From the NCBI GenBank assembly GCA_947044365.1, contig OX345636.1, forward strand, positions 52,989,746 to 53,053,745: 64,000 nt of DNA. The letters run 5' to 3'. Positions 51,493-61,699 of the stretch are shown in pieces. The translations under genes and the position numbers were made by a program. This DNA is from Petrosia ficiformis. Taxonomy: Eukaryota; Porifera; Demospongiae; Haplosclerida; Petrosiidae. Within the stretch, counting starts at the first letter, position 1. Each line of letters begins with the position of its first letter. Under the pieces are notes generated by a model, which worked only from the letters and a program-made list of their open reading frames with translations, was not told the DNA's origin and did no database searches.

Positions 51493-51637
51493 GCTTACTG
51501 TAGCTTAGTTTTTACATGCATGATTGGGATATATAATATATCATTCTAGAGCTAATTTAATGCTCTATTCAGGTAAGACAAAAATCAATTTTGAAATCTT
51601 AATCCATAGGACAGGTTTTGCAGAGCTGGTCACATAT
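51493..51637. mobile_element. Fragment of the GCGAAAACCAGTCTTATG MITE family
   Basis: The block atatatcattctagagctaa, tttaatgctctattcagg and an altered end (ccataggacaggttttgcag) match one side of the element at 28232–28655. Confidence 0.65.
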
Positions 51638-52165
51638 ACATATATATATATATATATAATTATATATATATATATATATATTTATGTATAGGTTATATCA
51701 TGCATATGCTACGAGTGCTATATCAGGTTTATATTCACCAAGCCTGAGGTTGAGGTGATTATTACACAAACCACACAGTGGATCAAACCATGATGCAAGT
51801 ATCCCATTTATAGCACTGTTGGCAGCTTCAAAGCATGACATATATGTATATATATATTAGCACTAGGATGGTTAATTGATTAATCAAATTCTTCTGATAA
51901 TCGATTGTATATCTGTGATATCGATTATGCTAATTCAAAAGACATACTTTCAAGCATGTGACAGGTAATAATGTACAATGTTGAAGTGCCAGGAACCCTT
52001 TTCAATCATTAAATAGGAGGAGTTTCCTGCATTAATTGACTTAATTACGTTCGCTGATTTTAATTGATTATCAATCGATTTGTAGTTAGTAATAATCGTT
52101 TTCAGAATACCGTAAAGTACTGAGTGAAATTTTGCAATAGTTGAATTCTTCTCCTGTATTTCATT

Positions 52166-52360
52166 ATCTACTTTGTTTACCTTTTAAAGGACCTTGTAGA
52201 AGTTTAGAAATATATTTCAGTTAAAATATCTAGCCATTAGTTCCAGTTTCTAGGTAAACTACACAGCTTTCTTTCTGCTGTTCTGTAGAGCTGAGCGCGC
52301 GTTCTTTTACGCGCCATGTACGCCTATTAATTGACCGAGCCCCCGCAAATATATTAATTT
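52166..52360 (-). mobile_element. MITE, 'CCCTATGATTGC' family, copy 7 (both ends missing)
   Basis: The core matches ccttttaaaggaccttgtag, aaatatatttcag and the gagcgcgcgttcttttacgc to attaattgaccgagcccc segment of the best copy. The terminal repeats are absent. Confidence 0.6.
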
Positions 52361-53458
52361 TTCCGATCATAGGTGTTGCCGAATTTCATTTTTACAAGCT
52401 TACAACTCCAACACCGAGCAAGCGATCATCATGAAACATGTTTTGCAGGGATATTACTTAGTATACTTACTTACTATAGTGTAGTAGTTCCAGTTGCAGT
52501 GGTGGAAAGAGCGTTATAGCGTCCGAATATTGGTGGTGTTCGATAATTGACAGACTACATACCTGATATCATTGATCGTTTATGGGTGTGACTTAACTTC
52601 AGATTGTTTTTAATAAAAAAAGGTATAAAAGTCAAGGATGAGGATTCTGCTATCACAGTTTCAACTGAAATAGCGTGGACTGAGTGGCTGCTATCAACTC
52701 ATTTCAACTGAAACTCAACTTTTTTTTTAATGCAAAAAGTATATGAAAAATATGTGTATTTTATCTCTATAAGTCTTACATTTTAGTCTCTATTTTATTT
52801 TAAAAAGAAAGAAAGGTTCTCATGAGTCCATGCATATATTTTCACAGTTTTTATAGTAAACGCTAATTGGGATAGTACTATGGCTTCTACTTGACAACAG
52901 TGATGTCAAATGTGATTTAATTGCATACCTTTGTGTTACCATGATATAAAACATATCTATTAATAAAATTACACCACAGAATAATTCATATAGTAGTAAA
53001 TATCACTCTGTACACAGTAAAATTAATAATTTGGTCACATGAGTTTCAATTCCTTTATGGTGATGATTACAAATAGTAATAATTTATTTCTTTTTATCTT
53101 GATCTATATTGACTAGTATAAGGTACATGCAATATTAAAAAATACAATTTTACTTCAGTTATAAACATGAATCTTTACATGATTATTATACAATTGTACT
53201 ATCTATTTGGAATATAATTAATGATTGGATTAAATTAATCATAAACATGATTATTATCAAATTGGTTAGGGTAACTAAAACACCCAATAATCAACACATG
53301 CAAAATATGGCAGTAATAGAAGAAACCACAAACACTCGCCTTATAACTTCTAATTAAACATGATATCATCATTATCCCACCTTGTATTACACTATCTCAT
53401 ACAATAATAATAATTATAACTACTAAGTTCAAAGATGAACTAAACCAACATGGAATCT
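52361..53458. other. Intergenic, AT-rich
   Basis: About 1.1 kb without a recognisable gene. The part nearest 53459 should contain the 3' UTR of the sulfotransferase-like gene; no clear poly(A) signal was picked out. Confidence 0.5.
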
Positions 53459-54562
53459 TTATAGAATATTGTAGATATCTTTATCAGTTTTCTGTAAATC
53501 AATGTTGATATGTATCTGTTTTAATCTCTGTTCAAATAATGTTAGTCCATATTCATATAACTGCATATCTAAATAATTGATGGAGGATATTTCATTGTAT
53601 AAAGTTCTGTTACTCCAGACTTTACGAAGAAGACCAGCAATAGTTAGATCTTTTATCTGCGGTTGTGAGAGAGGTGGTATCTTCACATCAAGTCTGTATT
53701 CAAGTAATGAAACACTTTCGTTTATATACTCTGTCACTCCAAAATATATCATTTCTTTCAAATTCCATTTTGCAGTTGATAGTAAAACTGAATCTCTTTC
53801 TTCACTGGACATAGCTGTTTGATTTAAACATTCTGCTTTATCAACATCTGCCAACATTATTGTCTGTCTATTGTTAGACCAACTCTCTGGACATGATGTG
53901 AAATCCTTAAATGTAACCCTTTGCGTTATTCTCCTCATACAACTACTTTTCTTTACATTTTGAAGATAGCTTGTACCATTACACTTGTTTGTATAAGGCC
54001 AGTTGCCATAGAGCCCAATATGGTAAAACTCACTGATATATCGTACTACTGGATGCCGAATAAGTGTCAAATACTGGAAAGAGCGGGGCCTCTTGCCAAA
54101 ATGTTTTTCAAAATACTTTGGCAAACATGATTTTAAATCTGTTAAGAATGGATGTACTCCACATGCCCATCCATATGTTGTCTCTGACATTAACCACATT
54201 TCTTGAGATCCTGGGGGATCTATCACACAACTAGCACTGTGTAGGCGGCTATGATAATGGGTTATATTTTTTTTAAGATGACACAGTGGTTCTCCTCTTC
54301 TTTGAACGCTCTGAAAATGGATTGCAAATTCTTTTCCACCAGTCTTTTGTATGTGCACAAAAGCCAATGTATGGTTACCAGATCTGAAATCAACTTCAAG
54401 CCTGTGCCACACATCCTCGATAAAATTTTCAGCTAGCTGAGGAATAGGCAAAGAGAATGTTTCTTTTGTCCAAAAATATGGATTGAAATAGTATGGCAGT
54501 ATCACAGTAAACAAGAAAATAACGAACACAAAACAGGCGAATACATGTTTAAAATACTGCAT
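53459..54562 (-). CDS. HS6ST-like: Heparan-sulfate 6-O-sulfotransferase-like protein
   Basis: Single-exon gene of 367 residues from the chosen ATG at 54562. A cytoplasmic MQYFKH is followed by one hydrophobic anchor (VFACFVFVIFLFTVILPYYF), giving a type II Golgi membrane protein. The PAPS 5'-phosphosulfate loop is FVHIQKTGG (about residue 68); the 3'-phosphate motif is LIRHPVVRYISEF (about 167). SETTYGWACGVH, CPESWSNNRQ, MLADV, NLKEMIYFGVTEY and LDMQLYEYG all match HS6ST order and spacing. The family transfers sulfate to the 6-O position of glucosamine in heparan sulfate. Length is near that of animal HS6STs. The frame is open to an upstream ATG at 54673, but those 37 codons run out of an inverted repeat and would bury the anchor, so the downstream start is preferred. 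Confidence 0.9.
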   Translation of the reverse strand: MQYFKHVFACFVFVIFLFTVILPYYFNPYFWTKETFSLPIPQLAENFIEDVWHRLEVDFRSGNHTLAFVHIQKTGGKEFAIHFQSVQRRGEPLCHLKKNITHYHSRLHSASCVIDPPGSQEMWLMSETTYGWACGVHPFLTDLKSCLPKYFEKHFGKRPRSFQYLTLIRHPVVRYISEFYHIGLYGNWPYTNKCNGTSYLQNVKKSSCMRRITQRVTFKDFTSCPESWSNNRQTIMLADVDKAECLNQTAMSSEERDSVLLSTAKWNLKEMIYFGVTEYINESVSLLEYRLDVKIPPLSQPQIKDLTIAGLLRKVWSNRTLYNEISSINYLDMQLYEYGLTLFEQRLKQIHINIDLQKTDKDIYNIL

Positions 54563-54623
54563 TTCTTGTTCTTGTACTAGTCTCGTTCCCAGACAAGGGA
54601 GTGTGGTCACTTTTGTTGTATGT

Positions 54624-54692
54624 GCCGAACGATGACCGATAATTGCATACCAACACCTTATGTTGGTATCCAATTATCGGTCATCGTTCGGC
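54624..54692. repeat. Foldback at the 5' end of the sulfotransferase-like gene
   Basis: Arms gccgaacgatgaccgataat and attatcggtcatcgttcggc, extended inward through ataccaaca/tgttggtat around a 4-nt loop. It supplies the upstream in-frame ATG (54673). Confidence 0.9.
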
Positions 54693-54857
54693 TGTCTGTG
54701 GAGTCCACTGTATCCACAACTCCTCTGAACTTTCACAATAGCATTCCATGTTAACCCTATGCTGTCCAAGGGATGGTGATTTCATTGAACAGGAAATTAA
54801 CACAATACTTCACCATAACTGCAGCTAACTTTTGCAACACAAAAAAGCCCATCCCAC

Positions 54858-55497
54858 TTAATACTATTTAGGTTGTAGTCTTTTCCGTGGGCGGATGCTA
54901 CTCCAATCAGTTTCTAATTTAGCAAGCTTCTTGCTGCATGCAATCTGGTTCAATTCTGTATCTTTTGGAAGCCACACCCACCCGGGGGTATAATTATTGG
55001 GCCTAAATGTTTTGACTGATAGTTTATTTTCAGAAACAAAGCTAAACACGGCCCACGTGGTGGAGGGGGCGGTGGGTGGTAAACAATGGCGGGGTAACTG
55101 TAGTTGGTCTCTGAGAAAGATCGGAGTTTGATAGTCTAGAAAGGTAGATTTTATGGTTTCAGTGAAAAGCTACAGAATTCAGCTTTCTTCAGCCTCTTGT
55201 AAGTATAAAAGTAAAATGAATTTTCAGAAAACGGCTGTATTTGTTTTCTCAAAATACATTGTACTTGGTGCACGCCATGATTGGTGGGCGTGGCTTTCGT
55301 GGTTTTGTACTTATTGCGATTGCAAAAATGGCGATTTTAACCATATTTCTTCAATTACAGGACAATATAAAGCTGATCAGAAGATATGAAGGTTGCTATT
55401 ACACCAGGTTAGAGTCATATTATATAATATTCTATTTTGAAAGTGATTGGAGTCGCATCCGCCCACTCCCTAGTACCACCTTAAATAGTAATGTAAA
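54858..55497. mobile_element. MITE-like element with ~55-bp inverted ends
   Basis: The ends share actatttagg-type sequence, then gtgggcggatgctactccaatcagtttc on the left, with its inverse gaaagtgattggagtcgcatccgccca near 55438. Short frames inside on both strands are not gene-like. Confidence 0.65.
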
Positions 55498-55559
55498 TAA
55501 TCCACTCTAGTATGAAACTTCATAAAGCACTCTCCTACACATAAATGTACTGCACATTT

Positions 55560-56430
55560 GTTATAAAAAAAAGATTTTTTTGTGTCCCTTCTTCTTGTAG
55601 CTTGTCATTTCTTGCACTTTCCTCCACACGCTTGGCATCTTCGTTGTGTTTCGAATGATAAGCAAAATGTTTGCCAATAAGTTGTTCTGGAATTGATGGT
55701 GACTTAAGGTGATTGGATGAAGTGTTGCATTCTTTTGTCAAGTAACGGTTTCACAAGCAAATTAGATAACTCAAGACGATTGTGCAGTTGTTGAATACGA
55801 TGTTGATCTTCATGGTTCTTCTTGTATACGACAAAGCTGTTGAAAATGCTTATTTCAATCAATCTCCAATAAACTCGGCGATACCATTTCATGCTTTTAC
55901 GACCAAGTACATAGTACACCAGGTATTGATCTCCAAGGTCAACTCCACCCATTTCATTATTATAGTGATGTATCATCAAAGGGACTTGTAAATCTTTGGT
56001 TGCTCCTCTCCGTCTGACTGTAACCAGGTCATTTACATAGTGAGTCTATAGCATGTATACATCTCTTTTTCATAGAACCTTGAAGCTGTCAAATCATCGT
56101 GTTGAACAAAAATCGACTCTCCTTTCTTCAGCCTAACTGAATTCAGTTGATTTTTAGGAAAGTTTACTTGACGGGGAATATATGCTTCAACAGCATCAGT
56201 GTTTTTAGCCAATAGGCCAGTAAAAACAGTAGGACTGCTGTAGTAGTTATTCATGTAGACACAATATCCTTGATCAAGATGGTTTTCTAATAATCTCATT
56301 ACAGTGTGGTACATAGCACCCTTGTCATCAGGCAACTCTTTAGCACCTGTGTAAATTTCAAAGTTTATGACACAACCAGTGGCAGAATCAGCCAAAACAA
56401 AAAATTTGACTCCCTATTTTTGGGTCTCAT
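55560..56430 (-). pseudogene. Dead piggyBac-type transposase
   Basis: Two minus-strand frames (56033–56395, then 55704–55979 in another frame) line up with the DDE domain of piggyBac transposases. First, DSATGCVINFEIYTG, and CVYMNNYYSSP, where the family has the catalytic Asp (VYMDNYYSS); here it is Asn. Then NEMGGVDLGDQ with the last catalytic Asp kept, and KWYRRVYWRLIEISIFNSFVVYKK. A frameshift lies between them near 56030. The first catalytic region upstream is not recoverable. It is inactive and might once have mobilised the TTAA elements at 3100 and 62928, but no link is shown. Confidence 0.85.
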
Positions 56431-56614
56431 TTTTGATGTACAGTCAAAACAATAGTCCGCACTTGGAACCAATCATACTCTCATCTAAGCTAAATATTTC
56501 TGGAGGCATGAAAATATTGTTTGAAGGATTGCAGTAAGGTGTCTACTAGAGGCCTTATCTTGAATAATTTGTCATCTTAATAGTCACATTGAGTGGTGTT
56601 ATCAATAATCTAGT

Positions 56615-56926
56615 TCAAGTCAGTATAGTACAGTATAGTACAGGAACCATGAATGCTCTAGCATTGGATTTGTTGACCATATGAAGTTCAAGAAAATTCA
56701 CAACACAATTGCTATATTCATTTCCAAAAATGCTAACATTTCTTCCAAAGAGACAACTCTCCTTCACGTATTTCTCTTTGAAATGCCTCACAGCTTTAGC
56801 CACTCCGTGTTTACAAGCATATTTGGCAATAGCTGTCTTTTCCTCTTGTGTTAGCTTATTATATTCGCCCCCATTTTTTCGCTTCCCTTTGAGTTCCTTC
56901 ACTTCACAATTCACTTGGGCAATCAC
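56615..56926 (-). pseudogene. HTH-type DNA-binding fragment of a DDE transposon
   Basis: The frame has KGKRKNGGEYNKLTQEEK followed by IAKYACKHGVAKAVRHFKEKY, a helix-turn-helix pattern like the psq/CENP-B-type N-termini of pogo-group transposases. No catalytic domain follows. It ends exactly at the terminal repeat of the element at 56926, so it may be the remnant coding part of that element's autonomous parent. Weakly assigned. Confidence 0.4.
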
Positions 56927-57768
56927 TAGTGTTGTTCTAGGTCTATTTATTTTAAAAGTTCCAGTTCCAGTTCCGGAACTTTTTTGTTGTTGTTTATAGT
57001 TTATTTTGATAATTTTATTCCAGTTTTAGTTCCAGAAACTTTATTTTGATAATGTTTGTTATTTCCAGAACCGATAATTCTAGTCCCATCACTTATCATT
57101 GTCCTAATACTAGTTCAATGGTGCCAGTTGCATTGTGGGTGTAATCTTTTTTATTTAAATTATTAATCAGTTCATCTTTTTTAACCTTGAATGATAAATT
57201 TGACATCGCTTTTACATGGTCTTCCTGCCATTAACTTCACAAAACTGAGTCAGGGAATGATTCAAAGGTGTGAGATTGTGAGAATGTGAGTCAGCTGGTA
57301 CTCATCAGCTGTGCATGATATCATATCAAAACGAGTTGTAAAATGCTAAAATTAGTACCCTTCCAACTTCAAAGAAAATGTAAGTTACTGGCATTCCTGA
57401 CATTTGCAATTATTCTGTAACGTTATGATAACTTTCTTATTTGATCAACTAGATTTTCACTATCTCACTATTACAATATTCTATTCTATTAAAAACTAAT
57501 AAAATCAGTGCTTAAATAACACATTACAACCATACAAATACAAAATACCATAAATACAGAAAATACCTAATAATTCATACACATGTATCAGGTTATCACA
57601 TATTCGTAGTGATAATTATAGTTTTAGTTACTGTACTAATTAAAGTTCTATTGCAGAAATTTAGTTCTATTACCAAATCTAGTTAACAAAATATTTTTTT
57701 AGTTCTAGTACCAATTCCAGTTCTTAACAAAATATGTTTTTAGTGCTAGTACAAATTCTAGTTCTTTG
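56926..57768 (-). mobile_element. Longer relative of the TAGTGTTGTTCTAG element, interrupted
   Basis: It starts tagtgttgttctagg and carries, in inverse order to 50842–51435, the ggaact/agttcc array, the gctggtactcatcagctgtgc and gtacccttccaacttcaaag segments and the agttctagtaccaattccag array. It is cut at 57768 by the insertion at 57769–58170. Confidence 0.75.
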
Positions 57769-58170
57769 TACACTGCAAAAATAGAATTGTTAAAATAACA
57801 TATGCATTTGTTAGTACAGTTGCATAAATGCAAATCATAATTTAGTTAGTCATACAGGATGTTACGACTGCATGATAACGTACTTATACCAATTATAATC
57901 AAATGTCATGTCTAATATCTGCACAAAGAAGGTTTGAAAACCTAATTAAAAATGTTTATTCTGCTTCTTTGTAAATCAATTATACGATATAAGGAAATTG
58001 AAACTTCAATTATTGGATTATAATTGGTAATGTAATAAGTGTATGTACATTGTATGTCATCATGCAGTCATAACAACCTGCATGACTAATTAAATTACAA
58101 TTTCTACTATTCCTTGCAACTGTACTAACAAATGTATTAGTTATTTTAACAATTTTATTTTTGCAGTGTA
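57769..58170. mobile_element. MITE with CACTGCAAAAATA ends and TA duplication
   Basis: TA-CACTGCAAAAATA at the left and its inverse TTTTTGCAGTG-TA at the right, with inverted homology of about 130 bp inward (aattgttaaaataac, tttgttagtacagttgca, catgatgac/gcatgataac). A TA target duplication is typical of Tc1/mariner-like MITEs. It sits in the end of the element at 56926. Confidence 0.8.
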
Positions 58171-58270
58171 CTACAACTAAAATAAAAACGCAATTATTAT
58201 GTTCCTGATGGATAATACATCTGTACATTCCATAATAGATATAATTACAGTGGGAAGTAATAATTGTTAT

Positions 58271-58663
58271 TATGGCCCGTAGGGCCATCCCTATGATTGC
58301 TTTCCCACGGGTTCGAACTATATATATTCTTGTGTCACCTACGCGAGTATGCGTTGTATACGTAGTTAATTAATCATTCCCGGGGGCTCGGTCAATTAAT
58401 GGGCGTGGCGCGTAATAAACGCGCGCTCGAACTCAGCAGAAAGAAAGCTGATTGTAGCTTACATAGAATTAGAAACTGGAACTACTAGCTAACGTTTCTA
58501 CCTGAAATATATTTCTAAAGTTCTACAAGATTCTTTAGAAGGTAAAGAGAGTAGATAATCAAAATAATAACCATAATAGGCTGTTGTGTTTCAGGCATGA
58601 TAATTAATTAAAGTCAGCCATGATTAGTGAATGCTGGACGCCACAAAGCAGTCATAGGGATAC
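58271..58663 (+). mobile_element. MITE, 'CCCTATGATTGC' family, best full-length copy
   Basis: The ends ccatccctatgattgctttc and caaagcagtcatagggatac are inverted repeats. The core holds gtatacgtagttaattaat, gaccgagcccc-type and gaaatatatttctaaagttc stretches found in the other copies. It is 393 bp and non-coding, and serves as the reference for the family. Confidence 0.85.
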
Positions 58664-59296
58664 TTTTATCCTCACTTAAATTTGTAAAGCAGTCATAGGG
58701 ATGTTTTTTAAAACATGATAATTTTGGCTTCCTAAACTCGCTTCATTATCAGACAGTAATTTCCTGTAGTGTGAAGGAAGTGATGCTTTATTACATCATT
58801 CATCTCTTATGGCATGCAAGAAACTTATGTACTGGCTAGAATTATACATTGCAATAATCGTATTGCTGTTTGCCAATATTATCGCAATGGCAATGCTGTC
58901 TTACTGCAATTAAAAAATCAGTAATCTCACAAAAAAGTTATAACATATATTTTATTATACAGTTCCAAAAATACTACATTTAAGCTTGAGCCATATGCTC
59001 TGAAAACAAGGTTGGTGGACGCATGGACATTATTATTATAGATTTGAATTAATAAGTAATGTGAGTTTGGCCTTAACTGTGAAGAATCATGAAACCAAGT
59101 TACTAGTGTTGGTGTTGTGTAGCTGTGGCATATTCATTTCTATAGATTTTAATTAATATCTTTATTGAATAATTATGCATGACTTACAACAAAATATAGA
59201 GACATAGTTATAGCTACAAAAAGAAAAAAAAATTAAACATATACCCTAATGGCATAAATTGACTGAAGGATACTGTAAAACAGCAGAACTGAGAAC
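58664..59296. other. Intergenic / 3' flank of beta-propeller gene
   Basis: No gene is seen. On the minus strand an AATAAA at 59161–59166 lies about 130 bp past the stop of the beta-propeller gene and is a plausible poly(A) signal. Confidence 0.5.
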
Positions 59297-60841
59297 TCAG
59301 TTCTGACTAGTCATAGCCTTCATGAGGGCTTTGCTGTCATCCTCAGCCACATCCTGTATAGAGATTAGGTACAAATTGGTACCGACATAAAGACTGGTCC
59401 CTGAATAGTTGAAGTAAATACCACCATATTCATGGCAATATTTCAAACCTCGTCCAATTGGAATACGCCAAATGATACGTCCATCAAATGAGTCAATAGC
59501 AATGACACTGTACTCGGGGCCAGAGGTAGATGATTCTGTCTCGTACCACGATCCACTGAAACTAAAGATGATACCACTCTCACGAGCTAACATGCTCATA
59601 CCAAAGAACGTAGTGTAGGAGTTATCCCAGACAATTTCGGCAGACGTGTCACTTGGATTGACAGTAATGAGATTCATTCCGGGCTCATTAGAAACTAGTT
59701 GAGAGAATGGGTAATCTAGTGTATGCCCAAAATTGTTTTCTACAATAATTTTATCTTTGACACCAATCAGCGAGGCCTCATCAGCACTCCTCATCTTTGA
59801 GAAAACTGGAGTTTCAGAAATTAGATCTCCAGTGTCGCGATTCACAACTACCACATTCATTCGAGGAGCAGCATTGTCGGTGATGCTAACACATTTGGCA
59901 CCTGAGTTATCAACTGTGAGAGTTGGTGTAGTACCAGACCCAATATTAGTTTGCCCTGTCTTCAGATACCCACAGCTTTTGTATTGGTAAGACCATTTTT
60001 GAGAAATCTTGTTGGTTGAGGAGTCATAGGTACAACATATGAGACTTCCATAACTGGCTGGCTGAGCAGACGGTGTCAATGCATTTAATACGAAATATGC
60101 TCCATCTTCATCAACTGCAAACGAGTTGTTATTCCATTGATCACAGAACGGCTTTGAGTCAATAAGAGTAGTTTCGCAGCCATGCTTTGAGGTGTCTGGA
60201 CTAATTTTAACAACAGCCATATAAGCAGGGTTTGTGCCGTCAGACTTACCTGCAAGTAGACACCAGTAAAGGTTAGTTTGTCCCCAAACTGGTAGAGCAG
60301 TGTACAGAATGTTACTGTCAGACTGACCTGTGACGAGTTTAACTATGTCATCACTTATCCATTTTGGCTTTAGCGGGTACACCCGACTTTGTTTTGGAAC
60401 ATAGGCAGTAGGATAGCACTGAAGTTGGGAGGTGGTACAAACAACAGAATCGTCATCAGCATTGAGATAGAAGTACCCACCAGCAAATGTACGTCCTGAT
60501 AAACGAGCATATGGAGTTGCAGATATGATGTGACAATCAGAGTCATAGACAATCAAAAAGAATTCTTCGAAGAAGCTGGCTGCAATCATTTGGTTGTTGG
60601 AATTGCAAGCTTGGATAGACACAAATCCAAACGGGTTGAATTGTTTGATGAGCTTGAGAGTGTTGGAAGTAGGTCCAGTGAGACCCACTGACTCTGAGCA
60701 GTAGCTGTCTTGATGTCCGCTGTTGAAATTATTAGTTGCCATGCCAGGATTTTGTGGCAGAGTAATACCAGCAAATTTGTTATTTGTGGAAACTGCACTC
60801 TTCACATGGTGGATCGTCTCAGTTCTATAGTCCAAGGACAT
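59297..60841 (-). CDS. PQQ-like (quinoprotein-type) beta-propeller protein, intronless
   Basis: An uninterrupted 514-residue frame. No signal peptide or membrane span is evident at the chosen ATG, which lies about 75 bp below a TATA box. The sequence is made of beta-propeller blades, with AVDEDGAYFVLN, GSGTTPTLTVD, SITDNAAPRMNVVVVNRDTGDL, IVENNFGHTLDYPF and AIDSFDGRIIWRIPIGRG. The pattern resembles a family of beta-propeller proteins I associate mainly with bacteria and fungi, in which the GSGTTPTL and ENN blocks are conserved; that association is from memory. The enzymatic role is unknown, and PQQ binding is not implied. At least one decayed paralogue lies at 42705–43445, and a further scrap lies at 61700–61790. 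Its intronless form fits retroposition or transfer from a prokaryote. Confidence 0.85.
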   Translation of the reverse strand: MSLDYRTETIHHVKSAVSTNNKFAGITLPQNPGMATNNFNSGHQDSYCSESVGLTGPTSNTLKLIKQFNPFGFVSIQACNSNNQMIAASFFEEFFLIVYDSDCHIISATPYARLSGRTFAGGYFYLNADDDSVVCTTSQLQCYPTAYVPKQSRVYPLKPKWISDDIVKLVTGQSDSNILYTALPVWGQTNLYWCLLAGKSDGTNPAYMAVVKISPDTSKHGCETTLIDSKPFCDQWNNNSFAVDEDGAYFVLNALTPSAQPASYGSLICCTYDSSTNKISQKWSYQYKSCGYLKTGQTNIGSGTTPTLTVDNSGAKCVSITDNAAPRMNVVVVNRDTGDLISETPVFSKMRSADEASLIGVKDKIIVENNFGHTLDYPFSQLVSNEPGMNLITVNPSDTSAEIVWDNSYTTFFGMSMLARESGIIFSFSGSWYETESSTSGPEYSVIAIDSFDGRIIWRIPIGRGLKYCHEYGGIYFNYSGTSLYVGTNLYLISIQDVAEDDSKALMKAMTSQN

Positions 60842-60915
60842 GTTAAGAGCACAGTAACGTTAATCAAATTTCGATATTTCGATATAACGTTTTGTTAAGC
60901 CTTGGTGATGTTCTC

Positions 60916-60924
60916 CTTTATATA
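60916..60924 (-). promoter_or_regulatory. TATA box of the beta-propeller gene
   Basis: The minus strand reads GGGTATATAAAGG about 75–85 nt above the ATG, a near-consensus TATA box that would place the start of transcription around 60890. The element and its surroundings are kept in the decayed copy near 43553–43562. Confidence 0.7.
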
Positions 60925-61139
60925 CCCACTCTCTGAGCCCTGATTCTGTTCATACTTCCTGACATAAGTAATTACTCACTCACTAAAATAACAAAGCTCA
61001 AATATCTATATAATAATGTTAGGCAACCACTGAGTTCATGAACTATGACAGAAGCCCTTGTAGCCTGTAGGTCACAAGGGTTTATTATAATTTTTTACTA
61101 TAACCTACATAATACTAATTACAACACTTTTCTCACTTA

Positions 61140-61290
61140 AAGGGATTACCACGAAATTATGTTACATTCATATAGTCTCAGTTTTTAGTCAAGCATGAAA
61201 TTAATTATTGTGGGTTTGTATAAGTATTATACTATTTTGAATGTGTAATATAGCTACTATACTATCCTTATATGAAGTGATGACCGGATT
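61140..61290. repeat. Dispersed repeat, inverse of 18790–19010
   Basis: The stretch gtgtaatatagctactatact followed by atccttatatgaagt is the reverse complement of the sequence near 18820–18850. Confidence 0.5.
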
Positions 61291-61495
61291 ACCAGTTACG
61301 ATATAGTTGTAAATAGTATTACTAACTCAATTGAAGTTACCAGCATGCCCAAACATTTAATTTCTGGAGACATATTTTACCAAATGTGGCTCACAAGGAA
61401 GCTGGAATAGCACTAGTTAACCAGCTCCAGTGATGAACACCTCTTCATTTTGAGGGTAGAGCTGATTATACGCATGAGAAAAAAAAGCCTGCACC

Positions 61496-61566
61496 TAGTG
61501 CATGGGGCTCAAACCCACAACCTTTCGATTGCAGGCTAGCACTTTAACCAATAGACAACTAGTACA
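61496..61566 (-). repeat. tRNA-like / SINE-like sequence
   Basis: The minus strand has an A-box-like TTGGTTAAAGTGCTAG and a B-box-like GGGTTTGAGCCCC at tRNA spacing, with a pairing T-arm. The acceptor and anticodon stems pair poorly, so a working tRNA is unlikely; a tRNA-derived SINE head is the better reading. Confidence 0.45.
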
Positions 61567-61699
61567 CCCCAAACTATAAACAAGTGTGATATAATTTTCT
61601 CAAAAGAAGAAAAATACCTGTTCAATGGTATTGCATAAAGTACTCTACAATGGTACAATAGTTAGCAGAAGTTAATTACAGAAGTCCTCAGAAGAAATT

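Noticed and set aside
54864..55049. 61-codon minus-strand frame
   Set aside because: Falls in the inverted end of a MITE-like element; its mirrored end at 55438 shows the sequence is repeat-derived.
61496..61566. Functional tRNA gene
   Set aside because: The control boxes are tRNA-like but the acceptor and anticodon stems do not pair properly; a SINE-like remnant fits better.
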